DNA of 64,000 nucleotides from Arabidopsis thaliana (GCF_000001735.4 NC_003076.8:7750001-7814000); one strand, 5' to 3'; positions 11,301 to 26,073 are shown, counted from the first letter of the stretch. Notes: generated from the sequence alone by a model not told the origin. Translations and numbers: made by a program.

Positions 11301-14300
11301 GCTCAAGAATCCAAGTATTCTGATCTTGTTAATCCTCCTAAGCATTTACCTCCATTAGATGTGCCTGCCTGTCTTCTAGGATGTGAGTTTATTCTGTGTT
11401 GCCAAGGCAGCGAAGAAGATGTTTTGTCAAGGTACTATGGCATTGAGAGAATGAGGAAAAGTAACTTCTACAGACAGAATGTTTTCAACAGAATTGAAGT
11501 TTTGCAACCTGAGATTCGTGATCAGGTGATGATTTCTATTCTGCAGGATCTTCCACAACTGTGTCTGGAGGATAGACTCTTGAGGGAAGAATTGCAGAAC
11601 CTAGAGTTTGTTCCAACTGTAAATGGTCCTCTTAAGCGCCCATCTGTTTTACACGATCCTCGTAATGAAGAGTTATATGCTTTGTTGGAAGATTCAGATT
11701 GTTTCCCTGCTAGCGGATTCCAGGGATCTGCTATCTTGGACATGCTTCAAGGTTTGGGCCTTAAAACAACTGTTTCTCCTGAGACAATATTGGAGAGTGC
11801 ACGATTGGTGGAGCGATTGATGCACAAGGATCTGGAAAAGGCACATTCACGAGGTAAAGTGCTTTTTTCATTTTTAGAAGTCAATGCTGTGAAGTGGCTG
11901 CCTGATCAGTCGAGTGAGGATGATGGAGCTATAAACAGGATATTTTCAAGAGCTGCGACGGCTTTCAGACCACGAAATCTGACGTGTAACCTTGTTAAGT
12001 TCTGGAGTGAACTTAAAATGATTTGCTGGTGCCCCGTTTTAGTCTCTGCTCCATTTCAAACTTTACCATGGCCAGTTGTGACATCTACTGTTGCTCCTCC
12101 GAAGCTTGTACGTCCAAAAACAGATATGTGGCTTGTATCTGCATCCATGAGAATACTGGATGGTGAATGTTCTTCTACAGCTCTTGCATATAACTTGGGG
12201 TGGTTATCACATCCAGGAGGAAGTGCAATTGCAGCTCAGTTGCTTGAACTTGGAAAGAACAATGAAATTCTTATTGATCAGGTTCTTCGGCAGGAACTAG
12301 CTTTGGCAATGCCAAAGATATACTCAATTCTTGCAAGATTACTAGGTTCAGATGAGATGGACATTGTTAAGGCTGTACTTGAAGGTAGTCGCTGGATCTG
12401 GGTAGGTGATGGATTTGCAACTTTGAGTGAGGTTGTTCTCGATGGGCCTCTTCAACTTGTTCCCTACATTCGAGTCATACCTACCGACTTAGCTGTTTTT
12501 AGGGGACTATTTGTGGAGCTTGGTGTTCGAGAATTTTTAACTCCATCTGATTATGCTGATGTTTTATGTAGAATAGCTGTAAGGAAAGGTACTTCACCTC
12601 TTGATCCTCAAGAAATCAGGGCAGCTGTGCTGATTGCGCAGCAGTTGGCTGAAGCGCAATTTCTTGACAAAGTAACAATCTATTTACCTGATGTTTCTGG
12701 TCGACTCTTCCCTTCAAGTGACTTGGTCTATAATGATGCGCCATGGTTGACTGCATCAGACAATCTTAACAGCTCGTTTAGTGCAGAGTCTACAATGCTA
12801 TTGAATGCGAAAAGAACAATGCAAAAGTTTGTCCACGGTAACATATCTAATGAGGTAGCGGAGAAGCTTGGTGTTCGCTCTCTTCGTAGAGTCTTGCTGG
12901 CGGAAAGTGCTGATTCAATGAATTTTAGTTTATCCGGGGCTGCTGAGGCCTTTGGACAGCATGAGGCGTTGACCACCAGACTTAAACACATACTAGAAAT
13001 GTATGCTGATGGGCCTGGGATTCTTTTTGAGCTGGTTCAAAATGCGGAAGATGCAGGAGCTTCTGAGGTGACATTCCTTTTGGATAAGACTCATTATGGG
13101 ACGTCTTCACTCCTATCTCCTGAAATGGCAGATTGGCAAGGCCCTGCTCTGTATTGTTTCAACAACTCGGTTTTTACTCAACAAGATATGTATGCAATCT
13201 CACGCATTGGTCAAGCAAGCAAACTTGAAAAACCTTTTGCAATAGGAAGATTTGGGCTGGGATTTAACTGTGTTTATCATTTCACAGACATCCCCGGGTT
13301 TGTTTCTGGAGAAAACATTGTTATGTTTGATCCTCATGCCAATCATTTGCCTGGTATTTCTCCAACTCACCCAGGGTTGCGGATTAAATTTGCTGGAAGA
13401 TATATATTGGACCAGTTTCCTGATCAATTTGCACCATTCTTGCATTTTGGTTGTGACTTGGAGCATACATTTCCTGGTACACTCTTTCGATTTCCTCTTA
13501 GAAACGCCAGTGTTGCTCCTAGAAGCCACATAAAGAAAGAAACATATGCTCCTGAAGATGTGTTATCCCTCTTCACTTCCTTTTCTGGTGTAGTTTCAGA
13601 AGCTTTAATTTTTCTGCGGAATGTGAAAACAGTATCGATTTTTACTAAGGAAGGGGCTGGTCATGAAATGCAGTTACTGCATCGTGTTTGCAAAGATCAC
13701 AATGTTGGACAAGATACTGAACCAAAGCCATCTAGTCAAGTGTTTAGTCTTCTTGACGAAAATATTTTTGCTGGAATGAATAAAGATCAGTTGCTAAAAA
13801 AACTAAGCAACACTGTAGTTAAAGATCTGCCATATAAATGCCAGAAGATTGTGGTGACCGAGCAAGATTCATCTGGCTGTATTTTACATGGATGGATAAC
13901 AGGAGAATGTCTGAATGCCGGGGTAAGTAAAAAGAACTTGAACCTTCCAGAAATGTCCCATAAGTTAATACCATGGGCTAGTGTTGCCGTGCATATAAAT
14001 TCTGTCAAGAATGAAAATGTGGAGGATCTGGCTGCTAGCATTTCTAATATATTTGGGCCATCCACTATTTCAATTCAGAATAGAAGAAATTTTGGGGGGC
14101 GTGCATTCTGCTTTCTGCCTCTACCTATAACTACAGGCCTCCCTGCGCATATCAATGCATATTTTGAGTTGTCATCCAACAGGAGGGATCTTTGGTTTGG
14201 TAACGACATGGCAGGGGATGGAAAAGTACGCTCGGATTGGAATCTTTACTTGATTGAGGAAGTTGTCGTACCAGCCTATGGTCATTTGCTTGAAAAAATT

Positions 14301-17300
14301 GCATCTGAACTTGGTCCATGTGATTTGTTCTTCTCTGTCTGGCCAGTAACTCTAGGAACAGAACCTTGGGCATCCTTGGTTCGGAAGCTCTACAGTTTTA
14401 TTGCAAATAACGGTCTTCGTGTCTTATATACCAAAGCAAGAGGGGGCCAATGGATTTCAACTAAGCAAGCAATTTACCCTGATTTCAGCTTTCCTAAGGC
14501 GGATGAGCTAGTTGATGTCCTTGCAGACGCTGGTCTCCCTGTAATTAATATCTCAAAGACAGTTGCGGAAAGATTTGGAGAGGCTTGTTCATCCTTGCAT
14601 TTAATGACACCCCAACTATTAAGGACTCTGTTGACTCGGCGAAAACGTGAGTTTAGGGATAGAAATGGCTTGGCCTTGGCATTAGAATACTGTCTTCTTG
14701 ATTTAAAAGTTCCTTTTCTGGCGGATCTTCTTTACGGTCTACCCCTGCTACCTCTTGCTGATGGTTCATTTACAACCTTTAACAAGAATGGTACTGCTGA
14801 GAGAATCTTTTTCGCTGAAGAGATTGGGTATGAACTTTTGAAGGATTCACTTCCTCACCAACTCGTGGACCGCGAAGTGCCGGAAGGAGTTTATAGTAAG
14901 CTATTGGCTGTAGCTCAAAGCGGAGAATCATGCATATGTCTCCTCTCTTGCAATTTGCTTGAGAAGCTTTTTTTTAAGCTACTGCCAGCAGATTGGCATC
15001 TCTCAGAAAAGATACTTTGGACACCTGGCCAACGAGGACATCCGACAGTAGAATGGATAAGGGTACTGTGGAGCTATCTTAAGTTATCTTGTGATGACCT
15101 CTCAGTATTTTCTAAGTGGCCCATATTACCCGTTGAAGATGGCTGTCTCATGCAACTTATTTTAAATTCAAATGTTATTCGAGATGATGGCTGGAGCGAG
15201 AACATGTCTTCATTATTACTGAAATGTGGATGCCGGTTCTTAAATCGTGAGCTTCCAGTAGAGCACCCTCAGTTGGAAACATTTGTTCAGCCACCAACAG
15301 CAACAGGCATATTGAATGCACTTCTTGCGATTTCTGGTGGGCACGAAAACATAAAAGGGATTTTCCTTAATGTTTCAGAAGGAGAATTGCATGAGCTTCG
15401 GAATTTTATTCTTCAGTCAAAGTGGTTCTCTGGTGGACATATGAATGAGGTCCACTTTGAAACCATCAAACACCTCCCCATATTTGAGTCATACAGAAGT
15501 AGAAAACTTGTTAGTTTGAACTGTCCAGTTAAGTGGCTCAAACCTGATGGCATCAGGGAGGATCTGTTGGATGATGATTTTGTACGCTTGGACTCAGAGA
15601 GGGAGAGAACTATCTTCAAAAGATACTTACAAATAAAAGAGCCCTCAAAAATGGAATTCTACAAAGCTTGTGTACTTAATCGCATGTCGGAGTTCCTTTC
15701 GCAGCAAGAAGCTCTGTTGGCCATTTTGCATGATCTAAATGATCTGGTCGTCGCTGATGTTTCGCTTCAGTGTGCAATATCTACAACCCCTTTTGTTCTT
15801 GCAGCGAATGGATTATGGCAACAACCTTCCAGGTTTGTCTATCTTATTACCATTTTCCTATTCTGATACGTTAAATATGTTAAATCAAAGACTAAGCTAC
15901 AGCTGCAACTTGATATTAGCTATTTTTGTTTGCATTTACACGCTTAATACAGCAACCTGATATTAGCTATCTTTGTTGGCATTTACACACTTTATAGAGA
16001 ACCTGTATATCTCTATAGTTGTCTTCATATTTTTGTCCTATTTTCAGGCTTTATGATCCTCGTGTTCCTGCGCTACAGGAGCTTCTTCACAAAGAAGTCT
16101 ACTTTCCTTCTGAGAAATTCTCAGATTCTAAGATCCTGGATGCTTTGGTTGGTCTTGGACTTAGAACAACTCTGGATTGTTCTACCTATCTGGATGCTGC
16201 TAGAAGTGTGTCAATGTTACATGACTTGGGAGATTTAGAAGCATCGAGATATGGAAGAAGATTATTATTCCATATCAAAACTCTTTCTATCAAACTATCA
16301 TCCAAGACAGGTGAAGCGAACCATGATGAGTCCCAAAATATAATGTCCATTACAAGCGAAGACTCGTTTGATGGAGAAACCTATCCTGAATATGAAACGG
16401 AGACTAGCTATCTTGGGAGCTTGCTCACTCAACAATCAGAGGATGAGTTTTGGTGTCAGCTGAGGTCTATCCCATGGTGTCCTATTTGTCTTGATCCACC
16501 AATAGAAGGAATTCCATGGCTTGAATCTAGTAACTTGGTAGCATCTCCAGATAGAGTAAGGCCCAAGTCTCAGATGTTTTTGGTGTCTGCCACAATGCAC
16601 TTACTGGATGGCGAGTGCCAGTCATCGTATCTACATCAGAAACTTGGGTGGATGGACTGTTTAACTATTGATATCCTGTGCAGACAACTAATCGAGATAT
16701 CAAAATCTTATAAAGAACAGAAGTCTCGTTCCTCAGTAAATCCTGAATTTGAGAGCATGTTACAAAGCCAAATTCCTCTACTTTATACCAGACTGCAAGA
16801 ACTTTCTAGGGAAAATGACTTTCTTGCCCTTAAATCAGCACTAAGTGGTGTTCCTTGGGTGTGGCTTGGTGATGATTTTGTCTCTGCTGATGTTCTTTCT
16901 TTTGATTCTCCGGTGAAGTTTACCCCTTATCTATATGTTGTCCCTTCAGAATTATCAGACTTTAAAGAATTGCTTCTAGAATTGGGTGTGAGACTTAGTT
17001 TTGATGCAGCAGATTATATGAACACTCTGCAGCATTTGCAGAATGATATAAAAGGATCACAGTTAACAGATGAGCAGATAAATTTTGTCCTTTGTGTTCT
17101 TGAAGCCGTTGCAGACTGTTTTTCCGAGGTGTCATCAGATAGTGATAACAATTCAGTGCTAGTTCCCGATTCTGCAGGATTTTTGGTCCCGTTAGAGGAT
17201 CTTGTTTATAATGATGCACCATGGGTAGACAGCAGTTCTCTCTCTGGGAAAAGGTTTGTACATCCTAGCATCAACAGTGACATGGCTAATAGATTGGGGA

Positions 17301-20300
17301 TACAGTCTCTTCGTTGTATCTCCTTAGTGGATAATGATATTACCCAGGATCTTCCTTGTATGGATTTCACAAAGTTGAAGGAGCTTCTATCACTATATGC
17401 CAGCAAAGATTTCTTGTTGTTCGATCTTCTTGAGTTAGCTGATTGCTGCAAGGTTAAAAAGCTGCATATCATCTTTGACAAGAGGGAGCACCCTCGCAAG
17501 ACCTTGCTGCAGCATAATTTAGGTAGTCAATGTTTTGAGCTTATTACTAGCCTTTCAATTGACTCTATTATATTCTTTAAATATTTTGTTATTTTTGGTT
17601 TTTACCTAAGCTTTCTCTTTAAAATTTTGGAGAATGGCGGAGATATCTAAGGTGGATTAAATTTTCACTACCAGAAAAGATATTTTGAGCTTCTACTGGA
17701 TACTGGCTTCTTTGTTGCTTAGTTTTGAATATGTGCTGAGTGTTTTGATTTGTAGATTTGTAGGGATGTATACCTTGATCCTCTTATTAACGTACTCTTC
17801 TTTTTCAGGTGAATTTCAAGGACCAGCTATAGTTGCCATTTTAGAAGGGGTTACATTGACCAGAGAGGAGATTTGTAGTCTTCAGCTTCTTTCACAGTGG
17901 AGAATTAAGGGTGAAACTCTCAACTATGGGTTGGGCCTTCTTAGCTGTTACTTCATGTGTGATCTTCTGTCTATTGTTTCTGGTGGCTACTTTTACATGT
18001 TCGATCCCCAAGGAGCGACCCTTTCTGCATCCACGACTCAGGCTCCTGCTGGAAAGATGTTCTCCTTGATAGGTATGAACTTCTGGTATTGCTTTCCTAC
18101 CTGTCTTCCCCATGCTAAAACTGTATGATATTCAGTTGACTCATATTTATTCAGTAACTGGTCCTGATGGGAATAAACAACCTCGTAAACTGATTTTTTT
18201 TGGTTCATTGGTCATATCAGGGAGAATCATATTTTAGCTTTATTTACATTTTTCTTACCGTTATGTAACTCAACAAATATTACTATTCAGTTGACGTGTT
18301 TCTTCTATAAGTTTACCTTCTAATATTTCCTACTGTTCCTTTAGGTACAAATTTGGTTGAGCGATTCAGTGATCAATTCAATCCCATGCTAATTGGTCAA
18401 GATAAGGCATGGTCATTGACAGATTCCACCATTATCCGGATGCCTTTATCAACTGAAATCTTGAAAGATGGATTTGAGGCGGGGTTAGATAGAGTGAAGC
18501 AAATATCTGACCAATTTCTGGAGAATGCCTCGAGAATCCTTATTTTCTTGAAGTCAGTTTCACAGGTATTATAATCTATATCTACACTACTGTGGACGTC
18601 ATTGAATTCTTTTTTATGGCAGTAAAACTCGTTTAAATTCAGAACTGTAATACATAATACAACTTAGAAACTGAAAAAATCTGGGCTTGAACACAGTGTA
18701 TCATACTGTTGGTAAACTGTTAAGTATAGATTTATTTAACTAATTAGATTGTTCTGAGGCCGTTTTCATTGATTGGATATTTTGCTAGGTATTTTGTTTT
18801 AATTTGCAGAAGCACTAAAATGTGTTTGGCATTTTTCCATCTGTTGGCACAGAAGCATATAGATTTTGATATTTTGGATTATTGTAAGTTGAAGTTCAAA
18901 TTTGATGAATGAGTGAGGTTTGACTTTTGTCCTTGATTGTATGGAACTCTATACATATGTCATAGTAAATCACCTCTGTATGTTCTAAAATGATTCATGT
19001 TTTATCATGTTGTGTTTTGTTTTAATAACTTGATGTCTATTCTATGAATCAAACCCAAAAACGTGGAAAATATTATTTGTCAATTTCAGGTTTCATTTTC
19101 CACATGGGAGCAAGGAAATGCACAACCACATCAAGATTACACGCTGCATATTGATTCAGCATCAGCTATCATGAGAAATCCCTTCGCGGAGAAAAACTTG
19201 AAAACGTCTAAACTTTCGAGGATTTTTGGTAGCTCAAACTCTGGTGTTAAATCACGAATAATAGAGGTTAACCTACATATAGGGGAAAACAAACTTCTAG
19301 ATCGATGGCTTGTAGTTCTCAGCAAGGGCTCTGGACAATCACAAAACATGGCTCGTGGCAGGTACAAAGTTACTTACTATTTACTTAACATAAAAGATCC
19401 TGGCAGTAACCTATATGCTTTGATGTTCATATCACCTCGAAAGCCATGTCAGAGAATAAAGCGATACCAATAGTTTCTTTCAGATTTTTAATCTATCTTT
19501 TAAATTTAAGATGTTACCAATTCTGATCAAAACCAGGGGCAGAAAATACATTCAGTTTTGTGCAAGTATGTCACTTTTCATACTTGATAACTAAAGAATT
19601 GGCATGTCACTGTTCATACGAGTAAACAGAAACTAAATTATTTTGTTTTATTGATGAAGATAAAAGAATTTCATTTACTCAAACCTAGTAGATGTGATGA
19701 GTGTCCTAGAGGTCCTCATGTCTCTATTTTGTTGTTGAAATATTACTTTGCAGGAAGTATCTAGCGTACAATTTGACACCTGTTGCTGGAGTTGCTGCAC
19801 ATGTATCTCGAAATGGACGTCCTGTTGATGTTCATGCAGCCAGCCCCATAATGTCTCCTTTACCTTTGTCTGGTAGTGTGAATCTACCTGTCACCATCCT
19901 TGGATGCTTCCTCATTCGGAATAATTGTGGTCGTTTTCTTTTCAAAAATAAAAATGAGAGAGCTATGTCAGAGCCACAGCTTGATGCTGGAGATATATTG
20001 ATTGATGCATGGAACAAAGAGTTAATGTCATGTGTACGTGATTCTTACATTGAAATAGTGGTGGAGATGGAAAGGCTAAGTCGAGAACATTCAAGCTCTT
20101 CAACTGAGTCAAGTACAGCACGTCAGCTGGCCCTTTCTCTTAAAGCCTACGGTCATCAGTTGTATTCCTTCTGGCCACGATCTAATCAACATGACGATGC
20201 TATAGAAGCAGAAGTGCTCAAACCAGAGTGGGAATGCTTGGTTGAGCAAGTTATAAGGCCATTTTACGCTCGTGTCGCTGACCTTCCTCTGTGGCAGCTT

Positions 20301-23300
20301 TACTCAGGAAGTTTGGTCAAGGCTGAAGAGGGTATGTTTCTGACACAGCCCGGTAGTGAGGTTGCTGTTAATTTGCTTCCTCTTACAGTTTGCAGCTTTG
20401 TGAAGGAGCATTACCCTGTGTTTTCCGTGCCCTGGGAATTGTTGGCTGAAGTCCAGGCAGTAGGGATTCCAGTTCGAGAAGTCAAACCAAAGATGGTTCG
20501 CGTTCTTCTTAGGAAGTCATCTGCATCTATCGATCTTCGATCTGTTGATACTTTTATTGATGTTCTTGAATATTGTCTATCAGATATTCAATTTATTGAA
20601 GCACTTAACCCCGAAGAGGCTAACATGGATGAAGGAAACAGTACTTCTACTTCATCGTCGATGTCTACGCAAGCTCAGGCTGGCTCTAGTGATGCATTTG
20701 AAATGATGACAAGCCTGGGAAAGGCTTTGTTTGATTTTGGTAGAGTTGTTGTTGAAGATATTGGTCGTACTGGAGATTCGATTGGTCAAAGAATTAGTAA
20801 TAATAGATATAGTAATGCTGACCCGAGGTTTCTATCTGCAGTTAATGAACTTAAAGGATTACCATGCCCGACTGCAACAAATCATTTAGCACGCTTGGGT
20901 ATTTCTGAGCTATGGTTGGGCAACAAGGAGCAACAGGCACTGATGTTGCCTGTGTCTGCACGATTTATCCATCCAAAAGTGTTTGAGAGATCGAGCTTGG
21001 CTGATATATTTTTGAAGTCTTCTGTTCAAGCATTTTTGAAGTTGAGGAGCTGGTCTCTTCCTTTACTGGCTAGTAATATGAAATATCTTTTTCATGACCA
21101 CTGGGTTAGTTATATCTCAGAATCAAATTCTGTGCCATGGTTTTCATGGGAGAGTACATCAAGTTCTAGTGATGATAGTGGTCCCTCGCCTGAATGGATA
21201 CAGCTATTTTGGAAGAATTTTAATGGATCAGCAGATGAGCTCTCCCTCTTTTCGGACTGGCCTCTTATTCCTGCCTTCCTTGGCAGACCAATTTTATGCC
21301 GTGTAAGGGAGAGACACTTAATCTTTTTTCCACCACCAGCTTTGCAGCCAGTTTCTAGAAGTGGTACTGATATGCATCAGACAGACAGTGATATATCTAC
21401 AACATCAGTAAGTGGCGGTCCCTTATCTGAGTTAACACAGCGCTATGTTTCAGGATTCGATCTAGCACAAAGCAAGCATCCTTGGCTGATTTTACTGCTG
21501 AACCAGTGCAATATACCAGTTTGTGATACTGCATATATTGATTGTGCTGAGAGATGCAAGTGTCTGCCTTCACCAAGCGTGTCACTTGGCCAAGCTATTG
21601 CCTCCAAGCTTGCTGAAGGCAAACGAGCTGGCTACATTGCTGATATTGCTTCCTTCCCAACATTTGGCCGTGATGAGCTGTTCACCCTTTTGGCTAATGA
21701 TTTCTCTTCTAGTGGTTCAAGTTATCAAGCATATGAACTAGAAGTACTAAGTTCACTTCCTATATTTAAGACTGTCACTGGGTCTTATACGCATTTGCAA
21801 AGGCACGGTTTGTGTATAATCTCTGGAGATTCCTTCCTTAAACCATATGATGAATGTTGCTTTTGCTATTTACCAGATTCAGTTGAATGTCACTTTCTCC
21901 AAGCCCTTGGGGTCACTGTGTTACATAATCATCAGACTTTAGTAAGGTTTGGGTTAGCTGAGTTTGAAAGTAGATCTCAATCTGAACGAGAAGACATACT
22001 AATTTATGTATATGGAAACTGGCTGGATTTAGAGGTTGATTCTGATGTGATTGAAGCTCTTAGAGAGGCGAAATTTGTCAGAAATTCTGATGAATTTTCC
22101 TCTGAGCTATCTAAATCGAAGGACTTGTTTGATCCTTCTGATACATTACTAGTGTCTGTCTTTTTTGGTGAAAGAAAACGATTTCCTGGAGAAAGATTTT
22201 CATCAGAAGGCTGGCTTCGCATTCTACGGAAAGCTGGCCTTCGAACTGCAGCAGAAGCCGATGTCATACTTGAATGTGCCAAAAGGGTGGAATTTCTGGG
22301 TAACGAGCGTAATAGATCTTCCGAAGAAGATGATTTTGAAACGGATCTTGTACATTCTGAGAAGGATATTTCTGTTGAGTTATCAACATTAGCAGGATCT
22401 GTAATTGAAGCAATACTTTTAAACTTTGCTGGTTTTTACAGCACTGCATTCTGCAACACTCTTGGTCAGATTGCTTGTGTACCTGCTGAATCAGGGTTCC
22501 CAAGTCTTGGTGGGAGAAAAGGTGGCAAAAGAGTCCTTACACGTTACAGCGAAGCTGTTCTTTTACGAGACTGGCCCCTTGCTTGGAGCTCTGTCCCTAT
22601 TCTTTCAACTCAGAGATTCATTCCACCTGGATTTTCGTGGACAGCATTACGCCTAAAAAGTCCTCCAATTTTCTCGACTGTTCTTAAACACTTACAGGTA
22701 AGATCACTCTTCTTCTCTCTTTGATTATTTGTGCGCTCTTGTCATGGACATGTGAAGAAAGAGGACTGATCATATAAACCCAGGTAATTGGACGGAATGG
22801 TGGTGAAGACACTCTTGCTCACTGGCCCAATGATCCAAATGTGATGACCATTGATGTTACTTCTTGTGAAGTTTTGAAGTACCTGGAAATTGTTTGGGAC
22901 TCCCTCACTACTTCAGGTATGTATACTACTTAACACTCAATTTAAATTACTCAATAGAAAAGTGTAATCGACATTCTAGCTTTTGCAGCTGTAAATTCCT
23001 TATCTGGCAGACGATCTAAATTTTAATCACAAAATATCTGGAACGAACAAAGAACCTTTGAAGTTTTAACCAATATGTGGTGTGAACAAATGCAGTAGTA
23101 ATAGTAAAAAATTAGTTCTCCATTGTTTGTGGTCCAGCCTTGCAAGCCGCAATAATGGATTGCTCTGGACAACAACAATGTATTTCATCGTGAAATACCA
23201 GAATTAGGAAAAATTGTATTTATGTTTTCTGATACATAGAAACATTTAGATATTTATGATAATATGACTGCAGTATGAGTTTTCTATTATTATTTTGAAA

Positions 23301-25509
23301 TCTCTGATGGTATATTTTACCCGGCTTTGTAATTTCTATCGTCCAGATATTTTGGAGTTGCAAAAGGTAGCCTTTTTACCAGCTGCAAATGGGACACGCT
23401 TGGTGGGAGCAAGCTCCCTTTTTGTTCGCCTACCAATCAACCTATCACCTTTTGCATTTGAACTTCCTAGTCTCTATCTACCGTTTCTGAATATCCTTAA
23501 AGATTTGGGACTTAACGATGTGCTTTCAGTTGCTGCTGCAAAGGATATCCTCTCCAAATTACAAAAACTATGTGGTTATCGGCGTTTGAACCCGAATGAG
23601 CTTCGCGCTGTGATGGAAATTCTTCATTTTCTTTGCGATGAAATAAATACGACAAAGCCACCTGAAATAAATACTATCAAATCAGATGTGATTGTCCCAG
23701 ACGATGGCTGCAGGCTTGTTCATGCACTATCTTGTGTGTATGTTGATTCCTTTGGGTCACGCTATGTGAGATACATAGACACTGCAAGGTTAAGACTTGT
23801 TCATCCGCTTCTTCCGGAGAGGATCTGTCTAGATTTGGGTGTGAGAAAGCTTTCTGATGTTGTCATTGAGGTATGCATGGCATCAGTTTCTTCTGATCAT
23901 GTCTTTCTTTTTGTTATATTTGTTATGTGTGAAACAATCTCAAAATCATTGCTTCTTTACCTAGGAACTTGAAAACGCTGAACATATTGAAACCTTAGAC
24001 AACATAGGGTCAATATCACTCAAGGCTGTCAGAAGGAAGTTGCAGAGCGAGACGTTTCAAGCTGCTTTATGGACGGTGAGCCGTCAGGCCACCACCGTGG
24101 ATGACTTATCTTTTGAGGTTATGCAACATTCTCTACAATCTGCGGCAGAGAAAATTGGTTTTGTCAGAAATATATATACTCGATTTCTTCTCCTGCCAAA
24201 TTCCGTAGACGTTACCTTCGTGGCTAAGGAATCCATGATTCCTGAATGGGAGAATGAATCGCATCATCGAACAATGTATTTTATCAATCGTCACAGAACG
24301 TCTATCCTAGTTTCTGAACCGCCGGGATACATTTCTTTCCTGGATGTCATGGCAACAGTGGTGAGCGAGGTTTTAGGCTTTCCAACTTCCCTGCCTATAG
24401 GATCATTATTTTCATGTCCTGAAGGATCTGAAACTGAAATTACCGCTTACCTGAGACTATGCTCTTATTCTCTTACTAACACCGGCACAGCTGATAGTTC
24501 TGTTGGCCAAGAGATAATGCCACAAGATGCTGTACAAGTACAGCTTCACCCTCTGAGACCATTCTACAAAGGGGAGATCGTTGCTTGGAAAATCAAACAA
24601 GGAGACAAGCTAAGATATGGAAGAGTCCCAGAAGATGTTAGACCTTCTGCTGGCCAAGCCCTTTACAGATTAAAGGTTGAAATGACACCTGGAGAGACTG
24701 GTTTATTACTTTCATCTCAGGTTTTCTCCTTCCGAGGCACTTCAATCGAAAATGAAGGTCCCTCGACTTTGCCGGAGGTGCTCCCCGCAGTATCTGATAA
24801 AAAATCTCAAGAAATTTCAGAAAGTTCCAGAACTAACAAAACAAGTTCTAGCCAGGTTTGTTACATTTCTCGTGAATCGTTGGATTTAATCACGCCCCAA
24901 TATTTGTATTATCTATAATCTATGTGATTCTAAGAGACAAATGCATACTGTTCTTCCCCAAAATGTTTTATCATCTTGAGATAGTTTTGATCTTGAATCG
25001 TGCTCTGGGGAAGATTGATTGGATTTGTTCTTTGTCACCTGCAGCCTGTGAATGAAATGCAGCTTGGTCGAGTCACAGCGAAAGAATTGGTTGAGGCAGT
25101 GCACGAGATGCTCTCTGCAGCGGGAATCAACATGGAACTGGAGAATCAATCTCTACTACAAAGAACATTAACACTTCAAGAAGAACTCAAAGACTCTAAA
25201 GTCGCATTCTTACTTGAGCAGGTTCGATATACAATTAAATCCTCCTTACTTAAAACACAACCATGATCATAATGTTGATTAGCAAAACATGTATGTCTGG
25301 TTTTCTTGCAGGAGAGAGCAGAGGCTTCCATGAAGGAAGCAGAGACGGCGAAATCACAATGGCTGTGTCAGATATGTCAGACGAAGGAGGTGGAAGTTAC
25401 TATTGTACCATGCGGACATGTCTTGTGTCGGCATTGTTCAACATCAGTCTCTAGATGTCCCTTTTGTCGTCTTCAAGTCAATAGAACCATCCGAATCTTC
25501 CGACCGTAA
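8307..25509 (+). CDS. Sacsin-like giant protein with Hsp90-like ATPase repeats and a C-terminal RING finger, 4706 aa
   Basis: Thirteen exons join in frame: 8307-8635, 8788-9514, 9867-15832, 16048-17522, 17809-18072, 18345-18565, 19090-19361, 19754-22697, 22784-22916, 23347-23870, 23965-24855, 25045-25221 and 25312-25509. All introns are GT-AG. The protein carries three sacsin repeat regions about 1380 residues apart, each opening with a GHKL/Hsp90-type ATP-binding fold. Unit 1 has KELIQNADDAGAT (E35, N39, D42) and TGRFGVGFNSVYHLTDIP; unit 2 has FELVQNAEDAGAS (N near 1411) and IGRFGLGFNCVYHFTDIP; unit 3 is degenerate (FDLLELADCCKV near 2804). A short helical stretch (MKEAETAKSQ) precedes a C3HC4 RING at about 4660-4693 (CQIC...CGHVLCRHC...CPFC). 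Animal sacsin is a chaperone-like protein with UBL, DnaJ and HEPN domains; here a RING, implying ubiquitin ligase activity, takes their place. The function is an inference from these domains. The locus is probably At5g23110. Confidence 0.93.
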
Positions 25510-25878
25510 CTAACACCAAAAGTCAAATATTAATTACCCAATTCATCAAAGGTTTTGTCCTCTATACATTACAACAGTTTCTGCTAATTCATTTGTAAAT
25601 ACGTTTAGGTGTTTTCACTTTTGTATATTTAAGTAAAGAAATTTTTTATTTTAAGCCGCTATCAATCTATCATCATTTTAAGCATTGAGTAGACTGGGTA
25701 TTCACCCTATCAAATATCAATATCTCAAATCAAATTTGAAATGAGCCAAACTAGGCAAAATCTTCAGAGACCATCACAATATCAGCTAACGAGTACAAAC
25801 CAAAAAAGCTTTGGCTTATCAAGTTTTTTCTGACACTTTTCTTTTTCTAGATGACATCAATTGTTTCTTGTTGTTTAT

Positions 25879-26073
25879 CTACTTCTTCTTTGAATTTTTC
25901 TTCTTAACAACCAACATTTGAGCTTCCACTGTTTCTTCTGCATCGTTCATTAGGTTATTATCATCAACATTCAATTCATTTTGGAAATGATTCAAAAAGT
26001 TGTATGTCTCCGAAATATAGGTATCGCTAAGGATTCTTTCTTCACCTAGGGACAAGACTCTCACCCTAGACAA
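25879..26073 (-). pseudogene. Unrecognised open-frame fragment, possibly transposon-derived
   Basis: On the - strand the frame reads continuously for more than 64 codons with a protein-like mix (SRVRVLSLGEERILSDTYIS, then an Asn/Asp-rich part and a Lys-rich end). In the same frame it continues upstream through WCLELQIHQALDSPG without an ATG. I do not recognise the family. Its place just left of a pogo/Emigrant-type terminus suggests a decayed transposase end, but nothing in the sequence proves it. Confidence 0.25.
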
